A DNA stretch of 22,900 nucleotides from Verrucomicrobiota bacterium (lineage in GTDB: Bacteria; Verrucomicrobiota; Verrucomicrobiia; Limisphaerales; JADJPG01), in assembly GCA_016713365.1 (NCBI GenBank), contig JADJPG010000062.1, positions 1 through 22,900 of the forward strand. Direction: 5' to 3'. Positions within the stretch are counted from its first letter, which is position 1; each line of letters starts with the position of its first letter. This document shows positions 8,680-16,795 of the stretch, piece by piece. The translations under genes and the position numbers were made by a program. The notes under the pieces are model-generated. The model was not told where the DNA came from and did not search any database. It saw only the letters and a list, made by a program, of their open reading frames with translations.

Positions 8680-9609
8680 TTACCTCTCGCCGGAAGCCAA
8701 CAGCGTGGTGAAGTTCGGTGGCTCGTCTTCGCGGGCGACCACGTTGATCTCCACCTTCTTGAACCCGGCGCCTTCGAGCCAGCGCTGGAGATCGCTTTCA
8801 GGAAATCCCAGCCAGCGATCGCCGTAGAGTTCGCGGGCTTTGGCGAAGGTATGCTGGAGCAGATCGAGAATCATGATCTGTCCACCGGGCTTCAGAATCT
8901 TGTGGCAGGCCGCAATGGTTTTGTCGGGCTCCTGGGCGTGATGCAGCGCCTGGCTGAGCACGACGAGATCGACCGATTGCGGGTCGATAGGTGGGGCCTG
9001 CAAGTCGCCGAGACGGAACTCGAGATTCTTCAGTCCGTTCTTCTTGGCCTTCGCAGCGCCGAACGCGACGATCTTCTCGGAGTTGTCGACAGCGATGACC
9101 TTCTTGCAACGCAGCGCGAGCAGTTCGCTGAGCAAACCTTCGCCTGCTCCGAGGTCCGCGACGACGAGCGGCGGAAGGACGCGCAAGAGCATTTGCCCAA
9201 ACGCCTGCCAGGAACGGCCAGGACCGTAGCTGCGATCGAAGCGACCGGCGATTTGGTTGAAATACAATTGCTGCTGATCGTTCCGACGGGCGAGGACGCG
9301 CTTGAGGTTCACTTCGTCGGCGGTGTGCTCCGGCATCTCCTTCGCCCCGCGGACGGCGACGGCGATAAATTCACGAGCGGTGTTATCCGCATTCTGATTC
9401 AGCCGATAGTAGGTGCGCTTGCCTTCGCGGCGGGATTGGACGAGTTCGGCGTCCTGCAGCAGCCCGAGATGCGTGGAGATACGCGACTGGCCCATTCGGG
9501 TGACTTCCTGGAGCTCGTTGACGGAAAGTTCGTCCTTCTCCAGCAGCGCGACGATGCGCAGGCGCGTGGGGTCCGAAAGGGCTCGCAGGGATTTGAGTGT
9601 GGAAGACAT
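8680..9609 (-). CDS. sahR: ArsR-family HTH / SAM-dependent methyltransferase fusion regulator (SahR type)
   Basis: A 309-residue two-domain protein. Residues 1-75 are an ArsR winged helix (LKSLRALSDPTRLRIVALL..., MGQSRISTHLGLLQDAELV, then the wing REGKRTYYRL). Residues 110-309 are a class I methyltransferase domain with motif I DLGAGEG (152-158), acidic VIAVDNSEK, VVLSQALHH and KPGGQIMILDLL. The ELCVCDL metal-binding helix of ArsR/SmtB is replaced by ELSVNEL, so metal sensing is unlikely. The same fusion defines SahR, described in Proteobacteria as an S-adenosylhomocysteine-responsive repressor of metK, ahcY and other methionine-cycle genes. Its place here, divergent from metK with ahcY next, supports that role. 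The ligand assignment is inferred. It may simply bind SAM/SAH rather than methylate anything. Confidence 0.85.
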   Translation of the reverse strand: MSSTLKSLRALSDPTRLRIVALLEKDELSVNELQEVTRMGQSRISTHLGLLQDAELVQSRREGKRTYYRLNQNADNTAREFIAVAVRGAKEMPEHTADEVNLKRVLARRNDQQQLYFNQIAGRFDRSYGPGRSWQAFGQMLLRVLPPLVVADLGAGEGLLSELLALRCKKVIAVDNSEKIVAFGAAKAKKNGLKNLEFRLGDLQAPPIDPQSVDLVVLSQALHHAQEPDKTIAACHKILKPGGQIMILDLLQHTFAKARELYGDRWLGFPESDLQRWLEGAGFKKVEINVVAREDEPPNFTTLLASGER

Positions 9610-9648
9610 GGCGTGCGATTAAATCTCGGAACTTTTTCAAAATCCGTG

Positions 9649-9694
9649 TTGACGGATGACGAAGTGAATATATCTTCGCATCCTGATACGTCAA
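9649..9694. promoter_or_regulatory. Overlapping divergent promoters and nested palindromic operator of sahR and metK
   Basis: The outer inverted repeat TTGACG (9649-9654) / CGTCAA (9689-9694) supplies a -35 box on each strand. Plus strand: TTGACG, 16 bp, TATCTT (9671-9676), pointing to metK. Minus strand: TTGACG (9694-9689), 16 bp, TATATT (9672-9667), pointing to the regulator. Nested inside is a second inverted repeat, GGATG-a-CGAAG (9654-9664) / CTTCG-CATCC (9674-9683) around a 9-bp AT-rich centre. The two promoters use the same 46 bp face to face, so a regulator on the inner repeat would control both genes. The repeats are observed; promoter use and SahR binding are inferred. Confidence 0.7.
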
Positions 9695-9733
9695 TATGTG
9701 GTTTCAAGACGAGGCCACGACACTAAAACTAGA

Positions 9734-10912
<1,179 letters not shown>

Positions 10913-10916
10913 GAAA

Positions 10917-11007
10917 GTGATCAGTAGGTCAGTGAAACAGTAATCAGTCGTCAGACTGCAACTGCTCTCGCTACCACTGATTACTGACCAACTGATTCAC
11001 TGATTAC
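10917..11007. repeat. Inverted array of TCAGT octamers between metK and ahcY
   Basis: The left arm 10917-10948 and the reverse complement of the right arm 10976-11007 are both 32 nt and match at 24 positions. The innermost 11 bp are perfect: CAGTAATCAGT (10938-10948) / ACTGATTACTG (10976-10986). Each arm is built of 8-nt units ending in TCAGT (for example GTAATCAGT, GAATCAGT, TGGTCAGT, AATCAGT). The AT-richer sequence differs sharply from the coding DNA around it. It could fold as a long RNA hairpin between two co-directional genes, act as a multi-site protein target, or be a small repeat element. There is no U-tract after it, so it is not a standard terminator. Confidence 0.75.
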
Positions 11008-11061
11008 CCTTAACACTATGTCAAAGCAAAAAAATCCGCCGCCGCCGCTGTTCTCGCCGAA

Positions 11062-12519
11062 GTGAACGCCGCCCTGCCGAACCTCGCGAAGTTCGCCGCT
11101 CACACGCCGACGACCGGCGACTACATCGTCCGCGACTTCTCGCTCGCTGAATGGGGTCGCAAGGAAATCGCGATTGCTGAGCACGAAATGCCCGGCTTGA
11201 TGTCGGTGCGCAAGAAGTACGCGAAATCCAAGCCGCTCAAAGGCGTGCGTGTCACGGGCTCGTTGCACATGACGATCCAGACCGCCGTCCTCATCGAGAC
11301 GCTCGTCGCCATCGGCGCGAATGTGCGTTGGGCGAGCTGCAACATCTTCTCCACCCAAGACCACGCGGCCTCCGCCATCGCGGCGACCGGCACGCCGGTG
11401 TTCGCCTGGAAGGGCGAGACGCTCGAGGAATATTGGGAACTCACGCTCAAGGCGATTTTGTTCCCCGGCGACCAAGGTCCGCAGCTCGTCGTTGATGACG
11501 GCGGCGACGTGACGCTGCTCATCCACAAAGGCTACGAATTGGAAAATGGCAGCAAGTGGGCCTACGAAACCAAGGGCGACAGCCACGAAGTTTCCGTCGT
11601 GAAAGCGCTCTTGCGCCGGCTCGCGAAAGAGAAGCCCGGTCTCTGGACGAAGATCGTCAAAGATTGGCGCGGCGTTTCCGAAGAGACGACCACCGGCGTG
11701 CATCGCCTCTATCAGATGAAGGAAGCGGGCAAGCTGCTCGTGCCCGCCATCAACGTGAACGACTCCGTCACCAAGTCGAAGTTCGACAATCTCTACGGCT
11801 GCCGCGAATCGTTGGCGGACGGCATCAAGCGCGCCACGGACGTCATGCTCGCGGGCAAGGTCGCCGTCGTTTGCGGTTACGGCGATGTCGGCAAAGGTTG
11901 CGCGCATTCGCTCCGCGCTTACGGTTCGCGCGTGGTGGTCACTGAGATTGATCCCATCAACGCGCTGCAAGCCGCGATGGAAGGTTTCGAGGTCAACACC
12001 ATCGAGAGCACGCTCGGCGTCGGCGACATTTACGTCACCACCACCGGCAACTGCGACATCGTCACCGTGCAGCACATGCTCGCGATGAAGGATCAAGCCA
12101 TCGTCTGCAACATCGGCCACTTCGACAACGAGATCCAGGTGGACGCGCTCAAGAAGGTCAAAGGCGTGCGCATCGAGAACATCAAGCCGCAATACGACCG
12201 CTATTATCTGCCCGGCGGCAAGAGCATCTACATGCTCGCCGAAGGCCGCCTCGTGAACCTCGGTTGCGCCACCGGCCATCCGAGCTTCGTGATGAGCAAC
12301 TCGTTCACGAACCAGACCCTCGCGCAGATTGATCTCTGGGCGAACAAGGACAAATACGAGAAGACGGTTTATCGCCTGCCGAAGAAGCTCGACGAAGAAG
12401 TCGCGCGCCTGCACCTGGAAAAGATCGGCGTCGTGCTGACCAAGTTGACCAAGGCCCAAGCCGAATACCTCGGCGTTCCGGCGGACGGCCCGTACAAGCC
12501 GGAACACTATCGCTATTGA
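11062..12519 (+). CDS. ahcY: Adenosylhomocysteinase (S-adenosyl-L-homocysteine hydrolase)
   Basis: A cytoplasmic NAD-dependent enzyme that splits S-adenosylhomocysteine into adenosine and homocysteine, removing the product inhibitor of methyltransferases. From GTG 11062 it has 485 residues. Landmarks are the substrate region GSLHMTIQTAVLIETL, CNIFSTQDHAA, NVNDSVTKSKFDN, the NAD loop GYGDVGKG (272-279), IGHFDNEIQ, CATGHPSFVMSNSF and the canonical C-terminus KPEHYRY. The GTG is only the first start left in this frame. A better start, ATG at 11018 (MSKQ...), is one base out of frame because of an A7 run at 11028-11034; an eighth A would give MSKQKKSAAAVLAEVNAAL. The conserved domain begins near residue 20, so the enzyme is functional either way. 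Its partner metK lies upstream and a strong terminator follows. Confidence 0.95.
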   Translation: MNAALPNLAKFAAHTPTTGDYIVRDFSLAEWGRKEIAIAEHEMPGLMSVRKKYAKSKPLKGVRVTGSLHMTIQTAVLIETLVAIGANVRWASCNIFSTQDHAASAIAATGTPVFAWKGETLEEYWELTLKAILFPGDQGPQLVVDDGGDVTLLIHKGYELENGSKWAYETKGDSHEVSVVKALLRRLAKEKPGLWTKIVKDWRGVSEETTTGVHRLYQMKEAGKLLVPAINVNDSVTKSKFDNLYGCRESLADGIKRATDVMLAGKVAVVCGYGDVGKGCAHSLRAYGSRVVVTEIDPINALQAAMEGFEVNTIESTLGVGDIYVTTTGNCDIVTVQHMLAMKDQAIVCNIGHFDNEIQVDALKKVKGVRIENIKPQYDRYYLPGGKSIYMLAEGRLVNLGCATGHPSFVMSNSFTNQTLAQIDLWANKDKYEKTVYRLPKKLDEEVARLHLEKIGVVLTKLTKAQAEYLGVPADGPYKPEHYRY

Positions 12520-12553
12520 GCCGCCGGCAGATTGCCTGCGTCACGAAAACTTC

Positions 12554-12589
12554 AAGGCGGACGGGTGTAAAGCTCGTCCGCCTTTTTTT
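12554..12589 (+). terminator. Intrinsic terminator of ahcY
   Basis: 10-bp stem AAGGCGGACG (12554-12563) / CGTCCGCCTT (12575-12584) with an 11-base loop. It is followed by a run of seven T (12583-12589). It lies 34 bp after the ahcY stop and only 24 bp before the ATG of the next gene. Confidence 0.9.
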
Positions 12590-12612
12590 GAAATCAGTCC
12601 TGACCACTCGCT

Positions 12613-13845
12613 ATGACCTCTCCCTCCAGTGGACATCCCGACGCCCTCGGGCCGGTGACCGAAGGTGTGCCGAAGAAGCTCCGCACCCCGCGCGCGAGCA
12701 AGCATGACGTCGCGGTAAAGCACGGCGTCACCCAGATGGCCGCCGCGCCGAAGCCGGAGTTCAGCTTCAACCTCAAACCCGCGGACATCGCGCGTTACTT
12801 GAACCGCTTTGTCATCGGCCAGACGGAGGCGAAGAAGGTCTTGAGCGTTGCGCTCTGCGATCATTTCCAGCATGTGCGAATGTCGCTGGAGGGCGATCTG
12901 GCGCCGTTCTATCAGAAGCAAAACGTTCTGCTGCTCGGCCCCACGGGCGTGGGCAAGACGCACTTGATTCGGTCAGCGGCGGAATTGATCGGCGTGCCGT
13001 TCGTGAAGGGGGACGCGACGAAGTTCAGCGAAACGGGCTACGTCGGCGGCGACGTGGACGACCTCGTCCGCGATCTGCTCCGGCGCGCTGGCGGGGACGC
13101 GAAGAAGGCTGCGCACGGCATCATCTACCTCGACGAGATCGACAAGCTCGCGACGCGCGATCCCGGAGCGGGCCGCGACGTTTCCGGGCGAGGCGTGCAG
13201 ACGAACTTGCTGAAACTGATGGAGGACGGGGATGTGCAGCTCGTCTCGCCGAACGACATGACGGGACAGCTTCAGGCGGCCATGAGCGCCATGCGCGGCG
13301 GCGGCGCCCCTCCGTCGGATACGATCAATACCCGCCACATTCTCTTCATCGTGAGCGGCGCGTTCTCGGGTATCGACCAGCTCATCCGCCGCCGGTTGCT
13401 GGCGAAGGAAAGCGCCACGAAGGTCGACAAACTGTCGCTCGATCAACTCATCGCCCAAGCCACCACCACAGATCTCGTCGCGTATGGTCTGGAACCCGAG
13501 TTCATCGGTCGCCTGCCCGTGCGCGTGGCGTGTCATGGGCTGAGCACGGACGATCTGTTCGACGTGCTGCGCAAGAGCGAGAGCAGCCTGATTCACCAGT
13601 ATGAACGCGCCTTCGCGGCGTATGGAATTCAGTGCGAGTTCAAGGACGACGGTCTCCGCCGTCTCGCTGAGCTGGCGTCCGATGAACGCACCGGCGCGCG
13701 TGGATTGATGACGGTGTGCGAACGCGTGTTCCGGGATTTGAAGTTCAAGCTTCCGTCCAGCCGCGTGAAGAAGTTCGCCGTTACGGCGCGGCTCGTGGAT
13801 GAGCCGGTCGCGGAGTCGAAACGGATTCTCAGCGGACGCGGTTAA
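12613..13845 (+). CDS. ClpX-like AAA+ unfoldase lacking zinc domain and ClpP-docking loop
   Basis: A 410-residue ClpX-type AAA+ ATPase. The core starts near residue 54 (LKPADIARYLNRFVIGQTEAKKVLSVAL). It has Walker A GPTGVGKT (109-116), pore loop GYVG (142-145), Walker B IIYLDEIDKLA (170-180), sensor 1 HILFIVSGAF, the arginine-finger region LEPEFIGRLPV and sensor 2 TGARGL (360-365). Residues 1-50 contain no cysteine, so the ClpX zinc-binding domain is absent. The RKH pore-entrance loop is replaced by a Met/Gly-rich stretch (about 211-240), and the IGF motif that docks ClpP is missing after GIDQLIRRRLLAK. It is probably an ATP-driven unfoldase or remodeller without ClpP. The start is uncertain: the ATG lies 24 bp after the ahcY terminator and has no Shine-Dalgarno. 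Met42 (12736) is an alternative. Confidence 0.88.
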   Translation: MTSPSSGHPDALGPVTEGVPKKLRTPRASKHDVAVKHGVTQMAAAPKPEFSFNLKPADIARYLNRFVIGQTEAKKVLSVALCDHFQHVRMSLEGDLAPFYQKQNVLLLGPTGVGKTHLIRSAAELIGVPFVKGDATKFSETGYVGGDVDDLVRDLLRRAGGDAKKAAHGIIYLDEIDKLATRDPGAGRDVSGRGVQTNLLKLMEDGDVQLVSPNDMTGQLQAAMSAMRGGGAPPSDTINTRHILFIVSGAFSGIDQLIRRRLLAKESATKVDKLSLDQLIAQATTTDLVAYGLEPEFIGRLPVRVACHGLSTDDLFDVLRKSESSLIHQYERAFAAYGIQCEFKDDGLRRLAELASDERTGARGLMTVCERVFRDLKFKLPSSRVKKFAVTARLVDEPVAESKRILSGRG

Positions 13846-13862
13846 CTGGCGCTGGATTCCGC

Positions 13863-13886
13863 GGAGCGCCGAACTCCGATTCGGCG
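13863..13886 (+). repeat. Palindromic repeat, short copy (GCGCCGAA hairpin)
   Basis: GGAGCGCCGAACTCCGATTC followed by GGCG. The 8-bp stem GCGCCGAA / TTCGGCGC (13866-13887) closes a CTCCGA loop. The same 24-bp module recurs at 16447, 17691 and 18048. It lies in the 80-bp gap between the convergent clpX-like gene and purK, where it may also act as a weak terminator. Confidence 0.8.
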
Positions 13887-13925
13887 CGATGGAATTGCCC
13901 ATCGCAGTCCGCCGACAGCACGCTG

Positions 13926-15075
13926 CTACCGCCTCAGTAATCGCTCCCGGGCCTCGGTGACGCGGCGGACGGCTTCCTGCGTTGTCTCGCCCGTGGCGGT
14001 GAGATGCCCCATCTTGCGTCCGACGCGTGCCTCGGCTTTGCCGTAGAGATGCAGCTTCACGAACGGATCTTCCAGCGCGGCGGCCCAGTTGGGTTCGCCA
14101 CCTTGCCAGAGATGCCCGAGCAGATTCGCCATCGCCGCCGGCTTGTGCAGTTCCGTGGAACCCAGCGGCAGTCCGCACACCGCGCGCACCTGCTGCTCGA
14201 ACTGGCTGGTCACGCACGCGTCGATGGTAAGGTGACCGGAGTTGTGCGTGCGCGGCGCGAGCTCGTTCACGAGAATGCGCCCGTCCTTCGTGACGAACAT
14301 CTCCACCGTCAACAGTCCCACCACGTCGAGTTTCTGAAGAATTCCCGCGGCCAGTTCGGACGCCTGTTGCGCCAGCTTTTCGTCGATGGCGGCGGGCGCG
14401 AAGGTCACGTCGAGAATGTGATTCGCGTGCGCGTTTTCGAAGACGGGAAATGCCGCGAACTCGCCGTTCAACGTGCGCGCGGCGACCACGGAGATCTCCT
14501 TCTCGAAGGACACGAACGCCTCGTAGATCCCCTCGGCACCCTTTGAGCGCGGCAAAGGCGGATTCGAGCTGTTCGGCGGCCAGGATTTTCACCTGGCCTT
14601 TGCCGTCGTAGCCGAAGTCCGCGGTCTTGAGCACCGCGGGCAGACCGAGTTCGGCCGCGGCCTTCTGCAAATCCTCCAGCGAGTTGATGCGGCGGAAGGG
14701 CGTGACTGGAAAACTGTTGCCTTCGAGGAAGGTTTTTTCGCGCAGACGATTCTGCGTGATGTGCAGCACGCGTCCATCCGGTCGCACGGGGGCGAACTCC
14801 GCGGCGGCGGAGGTGGAGGCGGCGTGGACATTCTCAAACTCGAACGTCACCACCTGAACCTCCTTGGCGAACTCGCGAATTCGATCGAGGTCCGTGTAGC
14901 TGCTCGCGAATTCCTTGTCACCGATTTGTCCGGCCGGCGTGTCCGTGTCCGGCGAATAGATGTGAATGCGATAACCGAGCTCACGCGCGGCGAGCGCGAA
15001 CATGCGTCCGAGCTGGCCGCTGCCGAGCACGCCAATCGTTGCGCCAGGAAGGATCGGGGAATGGAACTGCTTCAT
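13926..15075 (-). CDS. purK: N5-carboxyaminoimidazole ribonucleotide synthase, frameshifted
   Basis: ATP-grasp enzyme that carboxylates AIR to N5-CAIR using ATP and bicarbonate in purine synthesis; PurE then isomerises the product. It starts at ATG 15075, overlapping the purE stop in ATGA. The N-terminal part (GATIGVLGSGQLGRMFALAA, then VVTFEFENV) is the PreATP-grasp domain, followed by VLKTADFGYDGKGQ. The frame breaks at a GGG run at 14539-14541 (minus strand CTCAAAGGGTGCC). Removing one G gives ALKGAEGIYEAFVSFEKEIS and continues through LLTVEMFVTKDGRILVNELAPRTHNSGH to the stop at 13926. The corrected length is about 382 residues, normal for PurK. As written, the first frame loses the catalytic half; the second ORF (13926-14555) holds it. 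Confidence 0.9.
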
Positions 15076-15575
15076 GCGCTCTTGGGATGACGGTCGGCCA
15101 GCACCTTCGCGGTCTGCTGCTTGCGAAAGGCTTCGTAGGCCTTGCGGAACTTCGGATACTTGTTGCCGAGGATGGCCGTCGCGAGCAACGCGGCATTGAT
15201 CGCGCCCGCCTTGCCGATGGCAAGCGTGCCGACCGGAATACCTCCGGGCATTTGCACGATGGAGAGCAGGGAATCCATGCCCTTGAGCGCCTTCGATTCC
15301 ACGGGTACACCGAGCACGGGCAATTCGGTTTTCGACGCGCACATGCCGGGGAGATGCGCGGCGCCGCCGGCACCGGCGATAATCACCTCGAGCCCGCGGC
15401 TGGCGGCGGTCGCGGCGTATTTGAAGAGCAGGTCGGGCGTGCGATGCGCGGAGACGACTTGCGCCTCGAACGGCACGCCGAGCGATTCCAGCTGGTTCGC
15501 CGCGTTCTGCATGGTCTCCCAGTCGGATTGGCTGCCCATGATGATTCCGATGAGGGGCTTGTTTTTTTGGGCCAT
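15072..15575 (-). CDS. purE: N5-carboxyaminoimidazole ribonucleotide mutase
   Basis: A 167-residue class I PurE that moves the carboxylate of N5-CAIR to C4, making CAIR. The start at ATG 15575 (MAQKNKPLIGIIMGSQSDWE) is chosen because the family begins just before the GSxSDW loop; an upstream in-frame ATG at 15659 would add unrelated residues. It shows GSQSDWETM (14-22), SAHRTP (42-47, the catalytic His region) and AGAGGAAHLPGM (67-78), then VPVESKALKGMDSLLSIVQMPGGIPV. It is intact. The stop overlaps the purK start by ATGA, so the two enzymes of this step are translationally coupled. The promoter should lie in the repeat-bearing gap above 15575. Confidence 0.96.
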   Translation of the reverse strand: MAQKNKPLIGIIMGSQSDWETMQNAANQLESLGVPFEAQVVSAHRTPDLLFKYAATAASRGLEVIIAGAGGAAHLPGMCASKTELPVLGVPVESKALKGMDSLLSIVQMPGGIPVGTLAIGKAGAINAALLATAILGNKYPKFRKAYEAFRKQQTAKVLADRHPKSA

Positions 15576-16017
15576 AGATTGTCCGCCGAATTTGTATCCG
15601 TCCCGGCGAGACGTCGTCGAGTCCTGACTTGGTCCGGCGCATCGAGGTTTGGAAGTCATACTACTACTGCGTCGAGCCTGGTCGGATGAAGGTAGGGCGC
15701 GTCGCTCCGCGCGCGCCGATTGGATCTCCCTAATTCCGAACCGGCGCGCGCGGAGCGACGCGCCCTACCTGTGCCCGGCTGTTTCACGAAATTCATCCGC
15801 AGTGGCGTCAGTAGTTTGCCGCACGCAGGAGACCGGATGCCGCTCCGTATGTTCCCCGCTTGTTCCGCCTGCTTGTTCACTTTAGAAACGGCAGCTGAAG
15901 CGAGAGAGGTTTTCGGTGCATGGAGATTCGTGCCAGTGAAGCCGGACATGCAGGAAGACTCTCGAAGGTAGAGCAACCAGAGCGACGCCCAGTCACTCGC
16001 ATCGAAAGGACAACATC
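15576..16017. other. Intergenic region between purE and the small ORF
   Basis: About 440 bp without a convincing gene. It contains the perfect 29-bp inverted repeat at 15690-15770 and should include the purE-purK promoter near its left end (minus strand). The short ORFs here mainly read through the inverted repeat in both directions and are not credible. An AAAGGA ribosome-binding site (16005-16010) at the right end serves the next ORF. Confidence 0.6.
15690..15770. repeat. Perfect 29-bp inverted repeat with 23-bp spacer
   Basis: The left arm 15690-15718 begins AGGTAGGGCGCGTCGCTCCG and the right arm 15742-15770 ends CGGAGCGACGCGCCCTACCT; all 29 positions are complementary. The 23-bp centre is AT-richer. 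There is no T-run, so it is not a classic terminator, and no transposase gene is nearby. It looks like a REP/MITE-type palindromic element of the genome, inserted upstream of purE. Confidence 0.9.
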
Positions 16018-16479
16018 ATGAAGTCAGGTCACAATCCCATCGAGTTATGGAAAGCCATTCACGGAGGCTGCTGGCCCGGTCCGCCGCCGGACCTCCGGCT
16101 GACCCAGCAGGTGAATGAAGTCATGTCCGGGCTCGCCTTGTTCAACCTCGCCACAGGCTTTTCCAACGCCCAGGTCGCGCGGCAGGCGCGCACCCTGGCG
16201 GTCGCCAGCTTGAACATGTCGCTCGCCGCCCTGCAGAAGACGGTAAACTCTGAGGCCGCGCTGAAAACCCCGGCGTCCGGGGCTCGCCTGAGCACTCGCG
16301 CCGTAGAGAAACCACACTGGCCGGAAACCTCATGCACTCTTGAGTTCATAGCGTGTGATGCTGTTGGTCGCCGGAGGGACGCTGTGACGTCTCTCCGGCG
16401 TTCTGTTTGTCGGAAAGGGTGCCTGGCACCTGCTTCCACTGCGAATGGAGCGCTGAACTCCGATTCGGCGAGGACGTAA
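16018..16479 (+). CDS. Small hypothetical protein, 3' end probably frameshifted
   Basis: Function not recognised. ATG 16018 has AAAGGA seven bases upstream. The N-terminal half (MKSGHNPIELWKAIHGGCWP, then PPPDLRLTQQVNEVMSGLALFNLATGFSNAQVARQARTLA...) looks protein-like, with alternating helices, and is probably cytoplasmic because no signal peptide or membrane segment is seen. The open frame (153 codons) continues through a strong terminator at 16369-16400 and into a dispersed repeat at 16447, which a real gene would not normally do. In another frame a TGA at 16341-16343 ends 25 bp before that terminator (read as ...ETTLAGNLMHS). A single-base indel around 16280-16320 would give a natural ~108-residue protein. 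The start is moderately sure; the 3' end is doubtful. Confidence 0.5.
   Translation: MKSGHNPIELWKAIHGGCWPGPPPDLRLTQQVNEVMSGLALFNLATGFSNAQVARQARTLAVASLNMSLAALQKTVNSEAALKTPASGARLSTRAVEKPHWPETSCTLEFIACDAVGRRRDAVTSLRRSVCRKGCLAPASTANGALNSDSART
16369..16410 (+). terminator. Intrinsic terminator after the small ORF
   Basis: 13-bp stem CGCCGGAGGGACG (16369-16381) / CGTCTCTCCGGCG (16388-16400) with one G-T pair and a 6-base loop (CTGTGA). The T-rich tail is TTCTGTTTGT. It ends transcription before the repeat-rich gap. Confidence 0.8.
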
Positions 16480-16539
16480 CCGGCTGGGGAAACCGTTCCT
16501 CAATTCGGTGGGGCGAGACTCCGTCGAGCCGTGGCAAGA
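16447..16539 (+). repeat. 93-bp dispersed repeat, copy A
   Basis: It starts with the GGAGCGCTGAACTCCGATTC module and ends GAGACTCCGTCGAGCCGTGG-CAAGA. It aligns without gaps to the 93-bp copy at 17691-17783 with seven differences. Its right part (16507-16533) is also the inverted partner of 16629-16655. Confidence 0.9.
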
Positions 16540-16795
16540 TCCACCGCGCAAAAATCACAATGCCCCCAACTGCGAAGCGTTGGGCGGCGATGCGGCGTGA
16601 TGGAGGAAAGGAAGGTCCTCGATCTGAACACGGCTCGACGGAGTCTCGCCCCGCCCTCCGCAGGGTAAATTCTCGACAGTGCTTCGGGCGGTTTTCTACA
16701 GTCCGCGCCGTGACGCACTGGAACTTCTCGATTCGCCGTGCCCGGCTTTCACGCCGCGCACCGGCGTTTCCTTTCCCTGATCCGAAGGGAGCGGC
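16480..16795. other. Repeat-bearing gap before the methyltransferase gene
   Basis: No gene is supported here. It holds the end of repeat copy A, its inverted partner at 16629-16655, and at the right end AAGGGAG (16785-16791), the ribosome-binding site of the methyltransferase gene, four bases from its ATG. Confidence 0.6.
16629..16655 (-). repeat. Inverted partial copy of the dispersed repeat (C)
   Basis: CACGGCTCGACGGAGTCTCG plus CCCCGCC. Its reverse complement matches copy A 16507-16533 at 26 of 27 positions. The two parts form an inverted repeat spaced by 95 bp. Confidence 0.85.

Noticed and set aside
9683..9733. SAM or SAH riboswitch in the metK leader; a small hairpin GTGGTT/GGCCAC at 9698-9718 was considered.
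   Set aside because: From the inferred start the leader is only about 50 nt, the hairpin is weak with two G-T pairs, and no riboswitch core could be matched.
10981..12507. 508-codon minus-strand open frame opposite ahcY.
   Set aside because: Mirror frame of a clearly conserved gene, rich in Arg, His and Asp as expected for GC-rich antisense, with no family motif.
12973..15642. Very long minus-strand open frame (889 codons) across clpX-like, purK and purE.
   Set aside because: It is mostly the GC-rich shadow of the plus-strand AAA+ gene, accidentally joined to the first frame of purK and a wrong frame of purE. Only the purK segment is real.
15656..15976. Small ORFs over the 29-bp inverted repeat.
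   Set aside because: They read the same palindrome in both directions (ARRSARA-type peptides), a known source of false genes.
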